This document shows, piece by piece, positions 52,373-61,893 of a DNA stretch of 64,000 nt. The translations under genes were made by a program, and so were the position numbers. Source of the stretch: UBA2185 sp964564625 (GTDB lineage: Bacteria > Desulfobacterota > Syntrophia > Syntrophales > UBA2185). The DNA is taken from contig CAZMBE010000012.1 in the NCBI GenBank assembly GCA_964564625.1, positions 1-64,000 of the forward strand. Direction: 5' to 3'. The notes under the pieces are model-generated. The model was not told the origin of the DNA, searched no databases, and was given only the letters and a program-made list of their open reading frames with translations. How positions within the stretch are numbered: position 1 is the stretch's first letter; the number at the start of each line of letters is the position of its first letter.

Positions 52373-53686
52373 TTATGATTGATCACCTACGACCGTTTTC
52401 AGCAACGTTCCTGTCGCTTTTTTCATCCTCAAAATGGCAACCTGATAATTGTACACAGCCGCCGATAGTTCCCTCTCTGCTGTAACCAGCAATGTATTCG
52501 CATCCATCACGTCGAGGCTTTGAGATAATCCAAATTCAAACTGTTTGGCAACTGCGTTGTAATTATCCCTGGCATAGACAAGCTGATCTTCCAAAAATTT
52601 AAGTATCCCCTTTTGTGTCACAAGATCCAGATATGCACTCTCTACCTCCACACCTATTGATTTTTTATAGTCTTCGTAAAGAAGTGCCGATTGCCTCTCC
52701 TTTGCCCGGGCTTCTTTTACTTCTGCTACCCTCAAGCCACCCTCGAAAAACGGGAAATTTAACGTGACCAGTCCATACGTCCTTTCCTTTACCAGGTTCG
52801 GCGTTTCCGGAGACTGATCGGCCTTCGCATATACCCCTGACACTGAAAGGGTCGGCCAGTACGCTCCCTTTGTAAACTGAACCAGGTCTTCAGCAATCTT
52901 TTTCTGTATTTCGAGACTCTTCAGGTCTGCTCTTCCGGATAATGCCATTTCAAAGTAAGAAGACTCTGACGGTATTGTAATGTCCTCTATGAGTTCTTCC
53001 TTAAGCTGAAAACCCGTTTTCATTCCCACAATCCTTGCAAGTACCGCTTTTGCAAGCTCCAGGGCATTTTTCATTTTTACATAGTCAGAACGTGCACCGG
53101 AAAGTTCGCCTTCCGCCCGAAGGAGAACTGTTTTGGTCACCTCGCCTACTTTCAGCCGCTTCTGTGCGGCATCCCTGTATTTGGTAAGTCTCTCCAAATT
53201 TGACCCGGTGATATCAAGGGCTTTTTTCACCCTTAACACATCATAATATGCCAGCGCGATGTTCATAAGGTAGGCCTCACGCACAGCATAAAGGTCGTAA
53301 CGGCTCTTTATGATATTTTCTCTCGATATACCCAGCGCGGTTAATTCACGCCCGCTCAAAGAAAGTGACTCATCGGCCCTCAATCCCCAGGCAGTATCCT
53401 TGTCCGGTTGAATGACTGCACCCGTGGCACCGCGTTTATCTTCATTGTATTTTGTGTAATAGCCAAAGGCAGATACTTTGGGAAGCAAAAGGGACATCGC
53501 TTTATCTTTTCCCCTTTCGGCAATATAAAGATCTTCCTCAGATATCTTGATCCTTTCTGCACGCTCCAAGCCAATACGATACAGGTCCCCGAGAGAATAC
53601 TCTTCAGCATAAAGGCAAACCGGCATAATCACCACGTTCACAAGCAAAGAAATCCAGACAATTGACGATAGATTCCGGCAATTCAT
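52373..53686 (-). CDS. TolC-type outer-membrane efflux channel
   Basis: The protein is 437 residues from ATG 53686, which overlaps the TetR stop as ATGA and follows GGGGGTGAGAG; a start 48 bases upstream is less likely. It has a signal peptide (to CLYAEE), then two OEP repeats with long coiled-coil helices (ILKFLEDQLVYARDNYNAVAKQFEFG). It provides the outer-membrane exit for the adjacent pump and adaptor. Confidence 0.92.
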   Translation of the reverse strand: MNCRNLSSIVWISLLVNVVIMPVCLYAEEYSLGDLYRIGLERAERIKISEEDLYIAERGKDKAMSLLLPKVSAFGYYTKYNEDKRGATGAVIQPDKDTAWGLRADESLSLSGRELTALGISRENIIKSRYDLYAVREAYLMNIALAYYDVLRVKKALDITGSNLERLTKYRDAAQKRLKVGEVTKTVLLRAEGELSGARSDYVKMKNALELAKAVLARIVGMKTGFQLKEELIEDITIPSESSYFEMALSGRADLKSLEIQKKIAEDLVQFTKGAYWPTLSVSGVYAKADQSPETPNLVKERTYGLVTLNFPFFEGGLRVAEVKEARAKERQSALLYEDYKKSIGVEVESAYLDLVTQKGILKFLEDQLVYARDNYNAVAKQFEFGLSQSLDVMDANTLLVTAERELSAAVYNYQVAILRMKKATGTLLKTVVGDQS

Positions 53687-54306
53687 TCTCTCACCCCCGC
53701 CCTGACTCCATTCAAAAAAATATCCAGGACACAATGGACTTTATCACGTAGGGGGGTGCCCTGAGCTGTGAGCATCCATCCATAAATGAACGACCGGATG
53801 ATGCCGAGGAGAGCATAGGCCATCACTCGTGGTTCCATTATTTTGAAAGCCTTCGTCTGTGTCCCCCAGCGCATCATATATTCTACATACCCAATGTGGT
53901 TGAGATGATCCGCGATAATCTTATCTCTCAAAGCCTTTTCACCTTTGGAAAGGGTTGCTCCTTCGCCCCTGATTAGCAAGTTGCAGAAATCGGCATTATT
54001 TTCCACAAAGCGAAAATGTGAACGCACCAGTTCTTCAAGCTTATCAAATATCGCACTCTCCCTGTTCACGGACTGCCTGATTTCAGCATACATCTTGTCC
54101 AGTTTTTCGCTCACCATTGTTGTGTATAAATTTTCTTTTCCCTCAAAAAATTGATACAGTGTGCCAATGGCAAAACCGGAGGCATTCGCAATCTCCGCCA
54201 TGGTAGAATTATGAAATCCTTTTGAGGCAAATATCTTTTCCGCTGCAGCAAGGATTTCACCACGGCGCACCTGAAATTCCATCTCTTTTCTTTTTGTTTT
54301 TTCCAT
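53683..54306 (-). CDS. TetR-family repressor of the efflux operon
   Basis: The protein is 207 residues from ATG 54306. The longer TTG start at 54324 lies inside a palindromic operator and is rejected. The N-terminal helix-turn-helix is FASKGFHNSTMAEIANASGFAIGTLYQFFEGKENLY (landmarks GFHNSTMAEIA, GTLYQFF), and a variable ligand domain follows. It probably represses the efflux operon until a substrate binds. First gene of that operon and translationally coupled to the TolC gene. Confidence 0.92.
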   Translation of the reverse strand: MEKTKRKEMEFQVRRGEILAAAEKIFASKGFHNSTMAEIANASGFAIGTLYQFFEGKENLYTTMVSEKLDKMYAEIRQSVNRESAIFDKLEELVRSHFRFVENNADFCNLLIRGEGATLSKGEKALRDKIIADHLNHIGYVEYMMRWGTQTKAFKIMEPRVMAYALLGIIRSFIYGWMLTAQGTPLRDKVHCVLDIFLNGVRAGVRE

Positions 54307-54308
54307 TC

Positions 54309-54324
54309 TTGAACCTCTGTTCAA
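54309..54324. promoter_or_regulatory. Palindromic operator 1, next to tetR start
   Basis: Perfect dyad TTGAAC-CTCT-GTTCAA, two bases before the TetR start codon. Likely bound by the TetR protein itself (inference from position and symmetry). Confidence 0.6.
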
Positions 54325-54338
54325 TTAGTAGAATTAAT

Positions 54339-54353
54339 ATTCAAATATTGAAT
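54339..54353. promoter_or_regulatory. Palindromic operator 2 upstream of tetR
   Basis: Perfect dyad ATTCAA-ATA-TTGAAT, 14 bases upstream of operator 1 and sharing the TTCAA half-site. Two related dyads in the promoter region fit cooperative autoregulation. Confidence 0.55.
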
Positions 54354-54592
54354 TACCGTTCGCAATAGTATGTGTAAACAGATTGATGTCAAGAAATATT
54401 TTATGCTTACAGTATTGAAATTTGCAAAGGTTTGATATTTTTGCTAAGAGAACCCATGAAAAATGTCGACCTTCGCTGTTGGGTGGGCGGTGAACCTTTT
54501 CCCTTATAGCATTAGTCATGCGGTATCAGACATTTTTTACAGCTACTACACGCATAACAGAATTTTTATACATCATTACCTGGTGAAACTAC

Positions 54593-55546
54593 ATGAAGAG
54601 AGTTTTCCTGCTGTGTGTCGCGCTTACCGTATTCACAACATTGTTCCTGCAAGCATGCCAAAAAAACGAGAAAGCGGTGGGAGAGCGGAACAGGCTGCAG
54701 GTTGTGACCACCCTTTTCCCGCTCTACGACTTTGCGATAAATGTCGGTCAACAAAGGGCAGAGGTGAGTTTGCTGTTGCCGCCCGGCGTAGAACCTCATG
54801 CGTTCGAACCAAGTCCTGCCGACATGAAACGTGTTCATGGATCTGACCTCCTTATCTTCACCGGCAAGTACATGGAACCATGGGTTGACACGCTGTTAAA
54901 AGGCATTGACACAAAAAGCCTGAGTGTTGTGGATACTAGCCATAATATCAACCTTATACAAGGTCACCATGTCCATGACAAGTCTGAACACACCCATACA
55001 GACACTTTGGTAAGTCCGGATCCGCATGTATGGCTTGATTTCTCCAATGCTATGAAAATAGTAGACAGTATTGCTGCCGCGTATATGGCCAGAGACCCTC
55101 AAAATACAGATTTCTACAGAAAGAACGCTGAAGAATATAAAAAAAAGCTTGAGGAGCTTGACGGAAAGTATAAAGATACATTGTCACAATGCAGGAACAG
55201 GGTCATTATCCACGCGGGGCATTTTGCCTTTGGTTACCTCGCGAAAAGATACAATTTGAAGTATGTATCTGCGTTCAGGGGCTTCGCGTCGGATGCGGAG
55301 CCTACACCGAAAAGAATGTTTGAGCTTGTTGAGATTGTGAAGAAACACAATGTTCGCTCAATCTATTATGAGGAGCTCATTACACCCAAGGTCGCTGAGG
55401 CGATCTCGAATGAGACGGGATGCACCCTGTTGATGCTTCATGGCGCTCACAATATAACCAGAGAAGAAAAAGCAGGGGGCGTTACTTTTCTTCAATTAAT
55501 GGAAAATAATTTAAAAAATCTGAAAATGGGATTGCAATGCCGGTAG
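54593..55546 (+). CDS. Zinc/manganese ABC transporter substrate-binding lipoprotein
   Basis: This 317-residue cluster A-I binding protein (ZnuA/TroA family) has a lipobox ending LQAC (about residue 22) and metal ligands in PGVEPHAFEPSP, DPHVWLDF and HAGHFAFGYLA. A histidine-rich loop (GHHVHDKSEHTHTD) between the first two is typical of zinc-specific members. It delivers metal to the ZnuB-like permease. It overlaps the ATPase gene by 10 bases. Confidence 0.9.
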   Translation: MKRVFLLCVALTVFTTLFLQACQKNEKAVGERNRLQVVTTLFPLYDFAINVGQQRAEVSLLLPPGVEPHAFEPSPADMKRVHGSDLLIFTGKYMEPWVDTLLKGIDTKSLSVVDTSHNINLIQGHHVHDKSEHTHTDTLVSPDPHVWLDFSNAMKIVDSIAAAYMARDPQNTDFYRKNAEEYKKKLEELDGKYKDTLSQCRNRVIIHAGHFAFGYLAKRYNLKYVSAFRGFASDAEPTPKRMFELVEIVKKHNVRSIYYEELITPKVAEAISNETGCTLLMLHGAHNITREEKAGGVTFLQLMENNLKNLKMGLQCR

Positions 55547-56331
55547 ATGTCCTTGCAGTGGAAAATCTTTCTTTTCGATACAACTCCACTGATGTTCTGA
55601 GCAATATCTCCTTCTCCGTTCAAACCGGTGATTATATCGGCCTTGTGGGGCCCAATGGATCAGGAAAAACAACCTTAATAAAGATCATCCTTGGTTTGCT
55701 GACACCATTCAGCGGGGACGTGAAACTTTTCGGTGATCACATCAACACCTTCTCGGGATGGGATCGTATTGGGTACCTGCCGCAGAAGATTTCTTCTTTA
55801 AATCCCCGTTTTCCGGCGACAGTAAGGGAAATTGTCGCGATGGGGCTCCTTTCTAAAAAAGGCTTTCCGAAATATTTCAACAGCGCTGACAATACTGCCG
55901 TCGATACCGCACTATCACTGCTCGATATCAGGGACCTCAAAAACAATCCCATAGGAGAACTCTCAGGCGGGCAGCAGCAAAGAGTTCTCGTGGCCAGGGC
56001 TATTGTGAATAACCCGGAATTTCTGATTCTCGATGAGCCGACAGCCGCCCTGGACCCGGAGATGAGGGACCGATTCTTCTCGCTCCTTGAGGAACTTAAC
56101 AGAACAAATAACATCACCATTGTAATCATTACCCATGATGTAGGTAATATCGGGAGATACACATCGAAGATGCTTTATATAGATAAAAAGGTGGTTTTTT
56201 ACGGAAGTTTCGATGAATTCTGCAGCTCTGGCGAGATCACTCAAATTTTTGGGGCATTCGCGCAGCACATCATCTGCCACAGACATGATCCGAATCTGGA
56301 TTTTTCCTCTCGTAAACATGGAACTGACTGA
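55537..56331 (+). CDS. znuC: Zinc/manganese ABC transporter ATP-binding protein
   Basis: The 264-residue ABC ATPase has Walker A GPNGSGKTTLIKI, signature LSGGQQQRVLVARAI, Walker B FLILDEPTAALDP and a switch His in ITHD. Gene order with the histidine-rich binding protein and ABC-3 permease supports a ZnuC role; manganese cannot be excluded. Confidence 0.9.
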   Translation: MPVDVLAVENLSFRYNSTDVLSNISFSVQTGDYIGLVGPNGSGKTTLIKIILGLLTPFSGDVKLFGDHINTFSGWDRIGYLPQKISSLNPRFPATVREIVAMGLLSKKGFPKYFNSADNTAVDTALSLLDIRDLKNNPIGELSGGQQQRVLVARAIVNNPEFLILDEPTAALDPEMRDRFFSLLEELNRTNNITIVIITHDVGNIGRYTSKMLYIDKKVVFYGSFDEFCSSGEITQIFGAFAQHIICHRHDPNLDFSSRKHGTD

Positions 56332-57130
56332 TTTTCTCCAATACGGATTTATTCAAAGGGCGCTCATTGCCGGTTCTTTCATCGGAATTCTCTGCTCTAC
56401 TTTAGGAGTCTTTCTTGTGTTGAGGAGATTTTCCCTGATAGGGGATGGCCTTGCCCATGCAACGTTTGGAAGTGTCGCGCTGGCCATGCTGTTGAAGATT
56501 TCGCCCTTATATATATCCATCCCCCTTGTCATGATATGCTCCCTCGGTATTCTTAAACTGACCGAAAAGGCAAGACTATATGGAGATGCCGCCATTGGTG
56601 TAGTTTCATCCTTAGGCATTGCCGGGGGTGTCATGCTGGCGAGTATTGCCGGCGGCTTTAATGTTGATCTTTTCAGCTATTTATTCGGCAGCATACTCTC
56701 AATCAGCAAAGCCGAGGTTATCATCTCGATCGTGCTTTCAGTAGTGGTCATCATGATTATCTTTTTTTATTACCATGAGCTTCTCTCCATCACTTTTGAC
56801 GAAGACTCCGCAAAAGCCTCGGGCATAAATACAAAACTGATCAATACGATTTTTGTTCTGCTTACGGCAGTAACAGTGGTCCTGTCCATGAAAGTGGTGG
56901 GTATCATGCTCATCTCCGCATTGCTCATTTTCCCCGCGGTGACTGCCCTCCAGATCGCAAAAAGCTTCAGGGCGCTGATGATAGCCGCCTCAGTCTCGGC
57001 CGTTATTTCTGTAGTTGCAGGGGTTATTGTTTCGCTCTACTTCGATCTTCCAACAGGGGCAACCATTGTCATTATAAATTTCATTTTTTTCATCTTAGGT
57101 CTCGCGCACAAAAGAATCATCAAAGTGTGA
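56318..57130 (+). CDS. znuB: Zinc/manganese ABC transporter permease (ABC-3 family)
   Basis: The protein is 270 residues from ATG 56318 (MELTDFLQYGF). The frame can be opened 105 bases earlier, inside znuC, but that N-terminus is not permease-like. It has eight to nine hydrophobic segments and family landmarks LVLRRFSLIGDGLAHATFGSVAL and SMKVVGIMLISALLIFPAVTA. It overlaps the ATPase gene by 14 bases. It moves the metal across the inner membrane. Confidence 0.9.
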   Translation: MELTDFLQYGFIQRALIAGSFIGILCSTLGVFLVLRRFSLIGDGLAHATFGSVALAMLLKISPLYISIPLVMICSLGILKLTEKARLYGDAAIGVVSSLGIAGGVMLASIAGGFNVDLFSYLFGSILSISKAEVIISIVLSVVVIMIIFFYYHELLSITFDEDSAKASGINTKLINTIFVLLTAVTVVLSMKVVGIMLISALLIFPAVTALQIAKSFRALMIAASVSAVISVVAGVIVSLYFDLPTGATIVIINFIFFILGLAHKRIIKV

Positions 57131-57318
57131 CATAAGAAAGCATCTTTGCCGGCAACGGTATTGATGACATTTGTGATCTTACATAAAGCCTGGCTGTACT
57201 TTATAAGGCGCCGGGCATGACGTAATACTTTGATTAATGCATAGGCAGGGACACATGATCAATTCGACCTTTCCCTTGTTCGGTTTCTGTTCCCGAAAGA
57301 AGGCAAAGCCTCATTCCT

Positions 57319-59295
57319 TTAATCCAACACTTTTCTTATTTTATCAGACAAGTCATTAATCTGAAAGGGTTTCTGTATAAATACTCTACAACCACGGTCC
57401 ATTATTTCTTTCGCCTTACCGTTTATACTGTACCCGCTCGAGAGGATCACTTTTACATCATGGTTCATTGACTTGAGAAAATCGAATGTCTCACCGCCAC
57501 CCATACCGGGCATTATCATATCCAGAATAACAAGATCAATTTCATTCATCTTCTCTTTATATAATTCAATAGCCCCTCGCCCGCCATTCGCCATGTATAC
57601 TTTATAGCCTAACATTTCTAAAAGCTCACGACTGACATCGAGAATAATATCCTCATCGTCCACTAGAAGGATAGTCCCCTCTCCCTTCATAATATCTATG
57701 GGGACAGTCTCTTCCTTTATAACTTCCTTTTTTGATGCCGGCAGATAGACGGTGAATGTGGTGCCGTTTCCTTTTTCGCTATATACATTGATCATCCCTT
57801 TGTGCCCCTTGATAATACCATACGTGGATGCGAGCCCCAGACCTGTTCCTCTCCCCATCTCCTTCGTAGTAAAGAATGGATCAAAGACACGCTCTCTGGT
57901 CTTCTCATCCATTCCCACACCTGTATCGGTTACAGAAACTTTCACATATCTTCCGACTTTCACAGAATAGGGTTTCACATATCCCTTATCAATAACAATG
58001 TTTGCCGTCTCCAGATACAAACTGCCTCCATTTGGCATGGCCTGCCATGCGTTTACATACAGATTGAGAAGCACCTGCTCAATCTGCCCACGATCTACTT
58101 CCACTGCCCAGAGATTCTCATCCAACCTTCTGTGAATAGATATTTCTTTCTTCGTTCTTCCAAACATTATAGACGTTTTATCTATGATTTCGTTCATGTC
58201 GACAACTTTTACTTCATAACGCCCGCCACGGGCAAAACCCAGAAGCTGCTTGGTTAATTCTGCACCGCTTCTCACCTGCTCCTCTATTCTTCTCAATTTG
58301 TCATAGTAGGGATGGTTTGTATTCATGTCAAAAAGGATCAGCGACGTATACCCCTGGATACCCATCAGGAGATTGTTGAAGTCGTGGGCAATGCCGCCAG
58401 CCAGGGTACCTATGGCCTCTATTTTATGCGCTTGTCTCAATTCTATTTCCAGACGCCTTCGATCGCTGATGTCATTAATGATGAGGACTGATTTGTTCTC
58501 TGCATCATGAATCGGCAACACATTGAGAGAAACTTCTTTTCCGTTTGCAAGGCGAAATGAATCACCGTTTGTGTTTTGCGTAACATCGGTAATGTTGTTC
58601 ACAAGGTTGTCCACTCTTCCCCGGTCAATCTCATGAAACAGATCAAGTATATGTGACGCCAAGAGATCTTCCTCCGCGATACCGGCAATAGAAATAGCCG
58701 TCGGGTTTGCATACACAATCCTTGCCTCAGAGGTGATTTCAAAGATACCTTCCGATATGCTGGAGAGAACAACCTCCAAATGCTTTTTTACAAACAGCAA
58801 TTCTTTGACGATGTCACGAGAATTTGTCTCTTCAAGACCTACTACTTCATCTTTAAAATCATTTGCTGCTGATGATTCCAATTTATCCAGCGTTTCTATC
58901 ACTCGTTGGGACATTTTGTTAAACGGGCCTTTTGCAATACAGGCATTGGCGCCAAGGGCCACTAGGTTTGTTTTATATTCGGCAGCCACAGCTGACAGGA
59001 TCACTACTCGAGTATTTTTCATGCGCGGCATTCTTCGTATCATCTGGCACAGCTTCTCACCATTAATATTCGGCATAATCAAATCCATGAAGATGATATC
59101 CGGTGTGGTTGTTTCTAATATCTTTAAAACAGTCACACCGTCTTCTGCTGTTGTTACCTGGTAACCATGTTTCACAAGCAGATTATTCATAAAGTTCAAC
59201 ACGACGGGATTATTGTCTACGACCAACACCTTTTTCTCTCCACCTGATCCCTTTTCTGCAGTCACAAGTACTTTTTTCTCTGTAAGGCTAATCAT
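57319..59295 (-). CDS. Hybrid histidine kinase REC-PAS-HisKA-HATPase-REC
   Basis: The 658-residue soluble protein starts with a receiver (VLVVDNNPVVLNFM, acceptor in FMDLIMP, then an odd AKGPF where KPF is usual). A PAS domain (about 172-285) follows, then a HisKA box AGGIAHDFNNLL, a GHKL ATPase (DTGVGM, GRGTGLGLAS) and a C-terminal receiver (DLVILDMIMPGMGGG, IQKPF). No membrane segments are visible. It appears to be a phosphorelay hub in the same leftward run as an HPt protein and a second hybrid kinase. Confidence 0.92.
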   Translation of the reverse strand: MISLTEKKVLVTAEKGSGGEKKVLVVDNNPVVLNFMNNLLVKHGYQVTTAEDGVTVLKILETTTPDIIFMDLIMPNINGEKLCQMIRRMPRMKNTRVVILSAVAAEYKTNLVALGANACIAKGPFNKMSQRVIETLDKLESSAANDFKDEVVGLEETNSRDIVKELLFVKKHLEVVLSSISEGIFEITSEARIVYANPTAISIAGIAEEDLLASHILDLFHEIDRGRVDNLVNNITDVTQNTNGDSFRLANGKEVSLNVLPIHDAENKSVLIINDISDRRRLEIELRQAHKIEAIGTLAGGIAHDFNNLLMGIQGYTSLILFDMNTNHPYYDKLRRIEEQVRSGAELTKQLLGFARGGRYEVKVVDMNEIIDKTSIMFGRTKKEISIHRRLDENLWAVEVDRGQIEQVLLNLYVNAWQAMPNGGSLYLETANIVIDKGYVKPYSVKVGRYVKVSVTDTGVGMDEKTRERVFDPFFTTKEMGRGTGLGLASTYGIIKGHKGMINVYSEKGNGTTFTVYLPASKKEVIKEETVPIDIMKGEGTILLVDDEDIILDVSRELLEMLGYKVYMANGGRGAIELYKEKMNEIDLVILDMIMPGMGGGETFDFLKSMNHDVKVILSSGYSINGKAKEIMDRGCRVFIQKPFQINDLSDKIRKVLD

Positions 59296-59383
59296 CGATA
59301 TAATCCACCCTTCAATATTTTCTCAGATGATCCTTTCTTTATGAACTTTTGGCAGACCACAATTAATTTGGATACTCCTTCTC

Positions 59384-59722
59384 CTAATGGATAATTCTCA
59401 TAAGATGTGTGAGCTCTTTCATCAGGCATTCAGCGGCTTCTTCCGCGCCTTCCAGAATGTTTCGGTGTGCTCGCAGCTCCAGTTCTTTCGCTACTACCGA
59501 CATTTCCGGAATACAAAGGTTCTCGGCGGCACCTCGTATAGTATGAATTGTTTCATACACACTCTTTGCATCCCCATTATGTATCGCCGTCTGCAATTCC
59601 TTAACATACGCCATGCTGGTTGTAATGAAGAGTTCCAGCAACGGTAAATAGTCATCCTCTTCCAGGCCAACATTTTCTGCCATTTGTTTCAGAGTGATGC
59701 CTGCTTCTCTCGTAGTGCCCAT
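59384..59722 (-). CDS. HPt phosphotransfer protein
   Basis: The 112-residue four-helix HPt domain has its phosphorylatable His in the motif TIHTIRGAAENL (consensus HxxKG; Lys is replaced by Arg). It shuttles phosphate between receivers. It overlaps the 3' end of the upstream hybrid kinase by 34 bases, so the two are co-translated and likely work together. Confidence 0.88.
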   Translation of the reverse strand: MGTTREAGITLKQMAENVGLEEDDYLPLLELFITTSMAYVKELQTAIHNGDAKSVYETIHTIRGAAENLCIPEMSVVAKELELRAHRNILEGAEEAAECLMKELTHLMRIIH

Positions 59723-61893
59723 TTTTCCAGTACCCCCTTTAAAAACGCCATTCTCACCGGTTTTGCCAGATAATCATCCATTCCTGCTTTCAAACACTTC
59801 ACGCGATCTTCTTCCATCGCACTTGCAGTTAAGGCAATAATAGGGATGTCTCCGTAGCCCCTGTCTCTTATTTCCCTCGTTGCCTCCATGCCATCCATCT
59901 CGGGCATATGCACATCCATGAAAATCAGATCAAAGGAGTCATTTGTCAGGTGCAGCTTTTCAATTGCCTCACGGCCGTTATTTGCCAGCTCTACCTTATG
60001 CCCGGCTTTGTGCAACATTATTTTCACCAAATTCTGATTCACTATATTGTCTTCAGCCAATAGTATTTTCAGTGAGCAATTTGACGTTTGAGACACATGA
60101 TTTTTATTGACCGGTGTCTGACTACGTTTGTAATGAAACCTGCCTGTGCTATGCAGTATCTCTTCCATGGCCTGAAGCAACTTTTGTTTTCTGACTGGCG
60201 CCTTAATGAAGATACTATGTCTGGACGCTTCGTGCTTCAGGATAACTCTATCCTTGAGCAGGCCAAATACTAGGACATGCACTACGCCAGTTTTTGCTGA
60301 CCGGATACTTTCAATAACCTTATTAATGTCCATATGCGGCAATGTAACTTTCAGCATGCAAAAATCAAAAGGATCCCCGTCACCGTCCGCATGGATCAAC
60401 GCCGGTAAAATATCAGCCCCTTTTTCCGCTGTCACAGCTCGCATACCAGAAGATTCAGCCATGCGCGACAATATATGCAGGCTTTTCCTGTTATCATCAA
60501 CTATAAGCAGCTTCTTTTTATCAAGAGATGAATATTCTTGGTGTCCTTCACATGCAGCCTCATCCAGCACGGCCGTAAAGTGAAACGCGGAGCCCTTATC
60601 TACCTTGCTTTCAGCCCACACATCACCGTTCATTAACTTTGATAACTGCTTGCATATGGTGAGCCCGAGTCCGGAACCACCATACTTCCTGGTAGAAGAA
60701 CAATCGACCTGCTGAAAGGAATCAAATATCGCCGCTAATTTATCTTGCGGTATACCAATACCGGTATCTCTTACTGTTATGTCGATCTTTACTTGATGGT
60801 TCTTCTTCTCTCCCCCATTCATACAGAGCTCTATTTCACCTGCTTTTGTAAACTTCACGGCATTTTCCATCAGGTTTATAAGAACCTGCCTAAATCTGTA
60901 AGGATCTCCCCTCACACGGGAAGGAAGACCGTCGCCAATATTGCACAATAGATCGATAGACTTGTTCCCAAGCTTAGGCTGAATAAGATCGCATACATCA
61001 TATGCAACTTCTTCGGGATTAAAATCGATATATTCAAGCTTCAACTGTCCGGCTTCAACCTTTGAGAAATCCAGAATATCATTGATTATGGATAACAGCG
61101 CATCACCACTTTTTTTAATTGTATCAATGTAACTGAACTGTTCTTCATTCAGGTCGGTATCTATCATCAGATCGGCAAACCCGATGATTCCATTCATTGG
61201 CGTCCTGATCTCATGGCTCATATTTGCCAGAAATTGAGTTTTTGCGATATTCAATACATTTGCGGCTTCCAGGGCCTTTTGCAGAGCTGCCGTACGCTTC
61301 TTGACAACGTCCTCAAGATATATATTCGTGTCATGTATTTTCTTATACAAAATGGCGTTTTCAAGCGCCCGGGCAGTGTTAAAGAGTATTATGGTAAGCA
61401 GGTTTGACAACATATTGTTGACGGAAAGTTCATCATTCTCAAGAATTCCCACAACCATCCCTATCACTTGTGTCCTTGTCACCAGGGGATGAAAGACCAC
61501 TGTATGATCAAAATATTTCGCCGGCACCGTAACCGCCCGGCTTTGATGCAATGCCCACGCGAATACTCCCTCGTCAATCTGGAAATCAACCTCTTTTTCG
61601 ATCAGTAGTGAATCTTTTTCAGGATCACAGTCGATGAGAACAAAATCCGAGTTTGCCTCTTCAATCATGTATAGCGCGAGCACCTCACATGGCACCAGGC
61701 GCTCCAGGTGAGTTTTGGCCATGCGAAAAATCGCCGTGGGCTCTTGGTCAGGAGGATTAATACTGCTTTTAAAATCACCAAGAGACACAACCATGTCCAG
61801 GGCATCCAGGGTCCACCTGTTTACTTCTTCCAAATGTTTTATCTGTTCCTCAAGTTCAGACAGATACTTTTTTCTTTTTACATTCTTTGTCAT
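59689..61893 (-). CDS. Hybrid histidine kinase GAF-HisKA-HATPase-REC-REC
   Basis: The protein is 734 residues from ATG 61893, which overlaps the HDOD stop by 38 bases; an ATG 78 bases upstream is less likely. It has a GAF-like sensor (about 30-200), HisKA box FLANMSHEIRTPMNGIIGF and a GHKL ATPase (DTGIGIP, GSGLGLTI). The first receiver has lost the acceptor Asp (MLKVTLPHMD, Asp to Lys). The second receiver is intact (LIFMDVHMPEMDGME, LAKPV). The design is BarA/RetS-like. The dead receiver may be a docking or regulatory module. Confidence 0.9.
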   Translation of the reverse strand: MTKNVKRKKYLSELEEQIKHLEEVNRWTLDALDMVVSLGDFKSSINPPDQEPTAIFRMAKTHLERLVPCEVLALYMIEEANSDFVLIDCDPEKDSLLIEKEVDFQIDEGVFAWALHQSRAVTVPAKYFDHTVVFHPLVTRTQVIGMVVGILENDELSVNNMLSNLLTIILFNTARALENAILYKKIHDTNIYLEDVVKKRTAALQKALEAANVLNIAKTQFLANMSHEIRTPMNGIIGFADLMIDTDLNEEQFSYIDTIKKSGDALLSIINDILDFSKVEAGQLKLEYIDFNPEEVAYDVCDLIQPKLGNKSIDLLCNIGDGLPSRVRGDPYRFRQVLINLMENAVKFTKAGEIELCMNGGEKKNHQVKIDITVRDTGIGIPQDKLAAIFDSFQQVDCSSTRKYGGSGLGLTICKQLSKLMNGDVWAESKVDKGSAFHFTAVLDEAACEGHQEYSSLDKKKLLIVDDNRKSLHILSRMAESSGMRAVTAEKGADILPALIHADGDGDPFDFCMLKVTLPHMDINKVIESIRSAKTGVVHVLVFGLLKDRVILKHEASRHSIFIKAPVRKQKLLQAMEEILHSTGRFHYKRSQTPVNKNHVSQTSNCSLKILLAEDNIVNQNLVKIMLHKAGHKVELANNGREAIEKLHLTNDSFDLIFMDVHMPEMDGMEATREIRDRGYGDIPIIALTASAMEEDRVKCLKAGMDDYLAKPVRMAFLKGVLEKWALREKQASL

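Noticed and set aside
56213..56317. N-terminal extension of the ABC-3 permease
   Set aside because: It overlaps znuC by 119 bases in another frame and is not membrane-like; ATG 56318 fits the family start.
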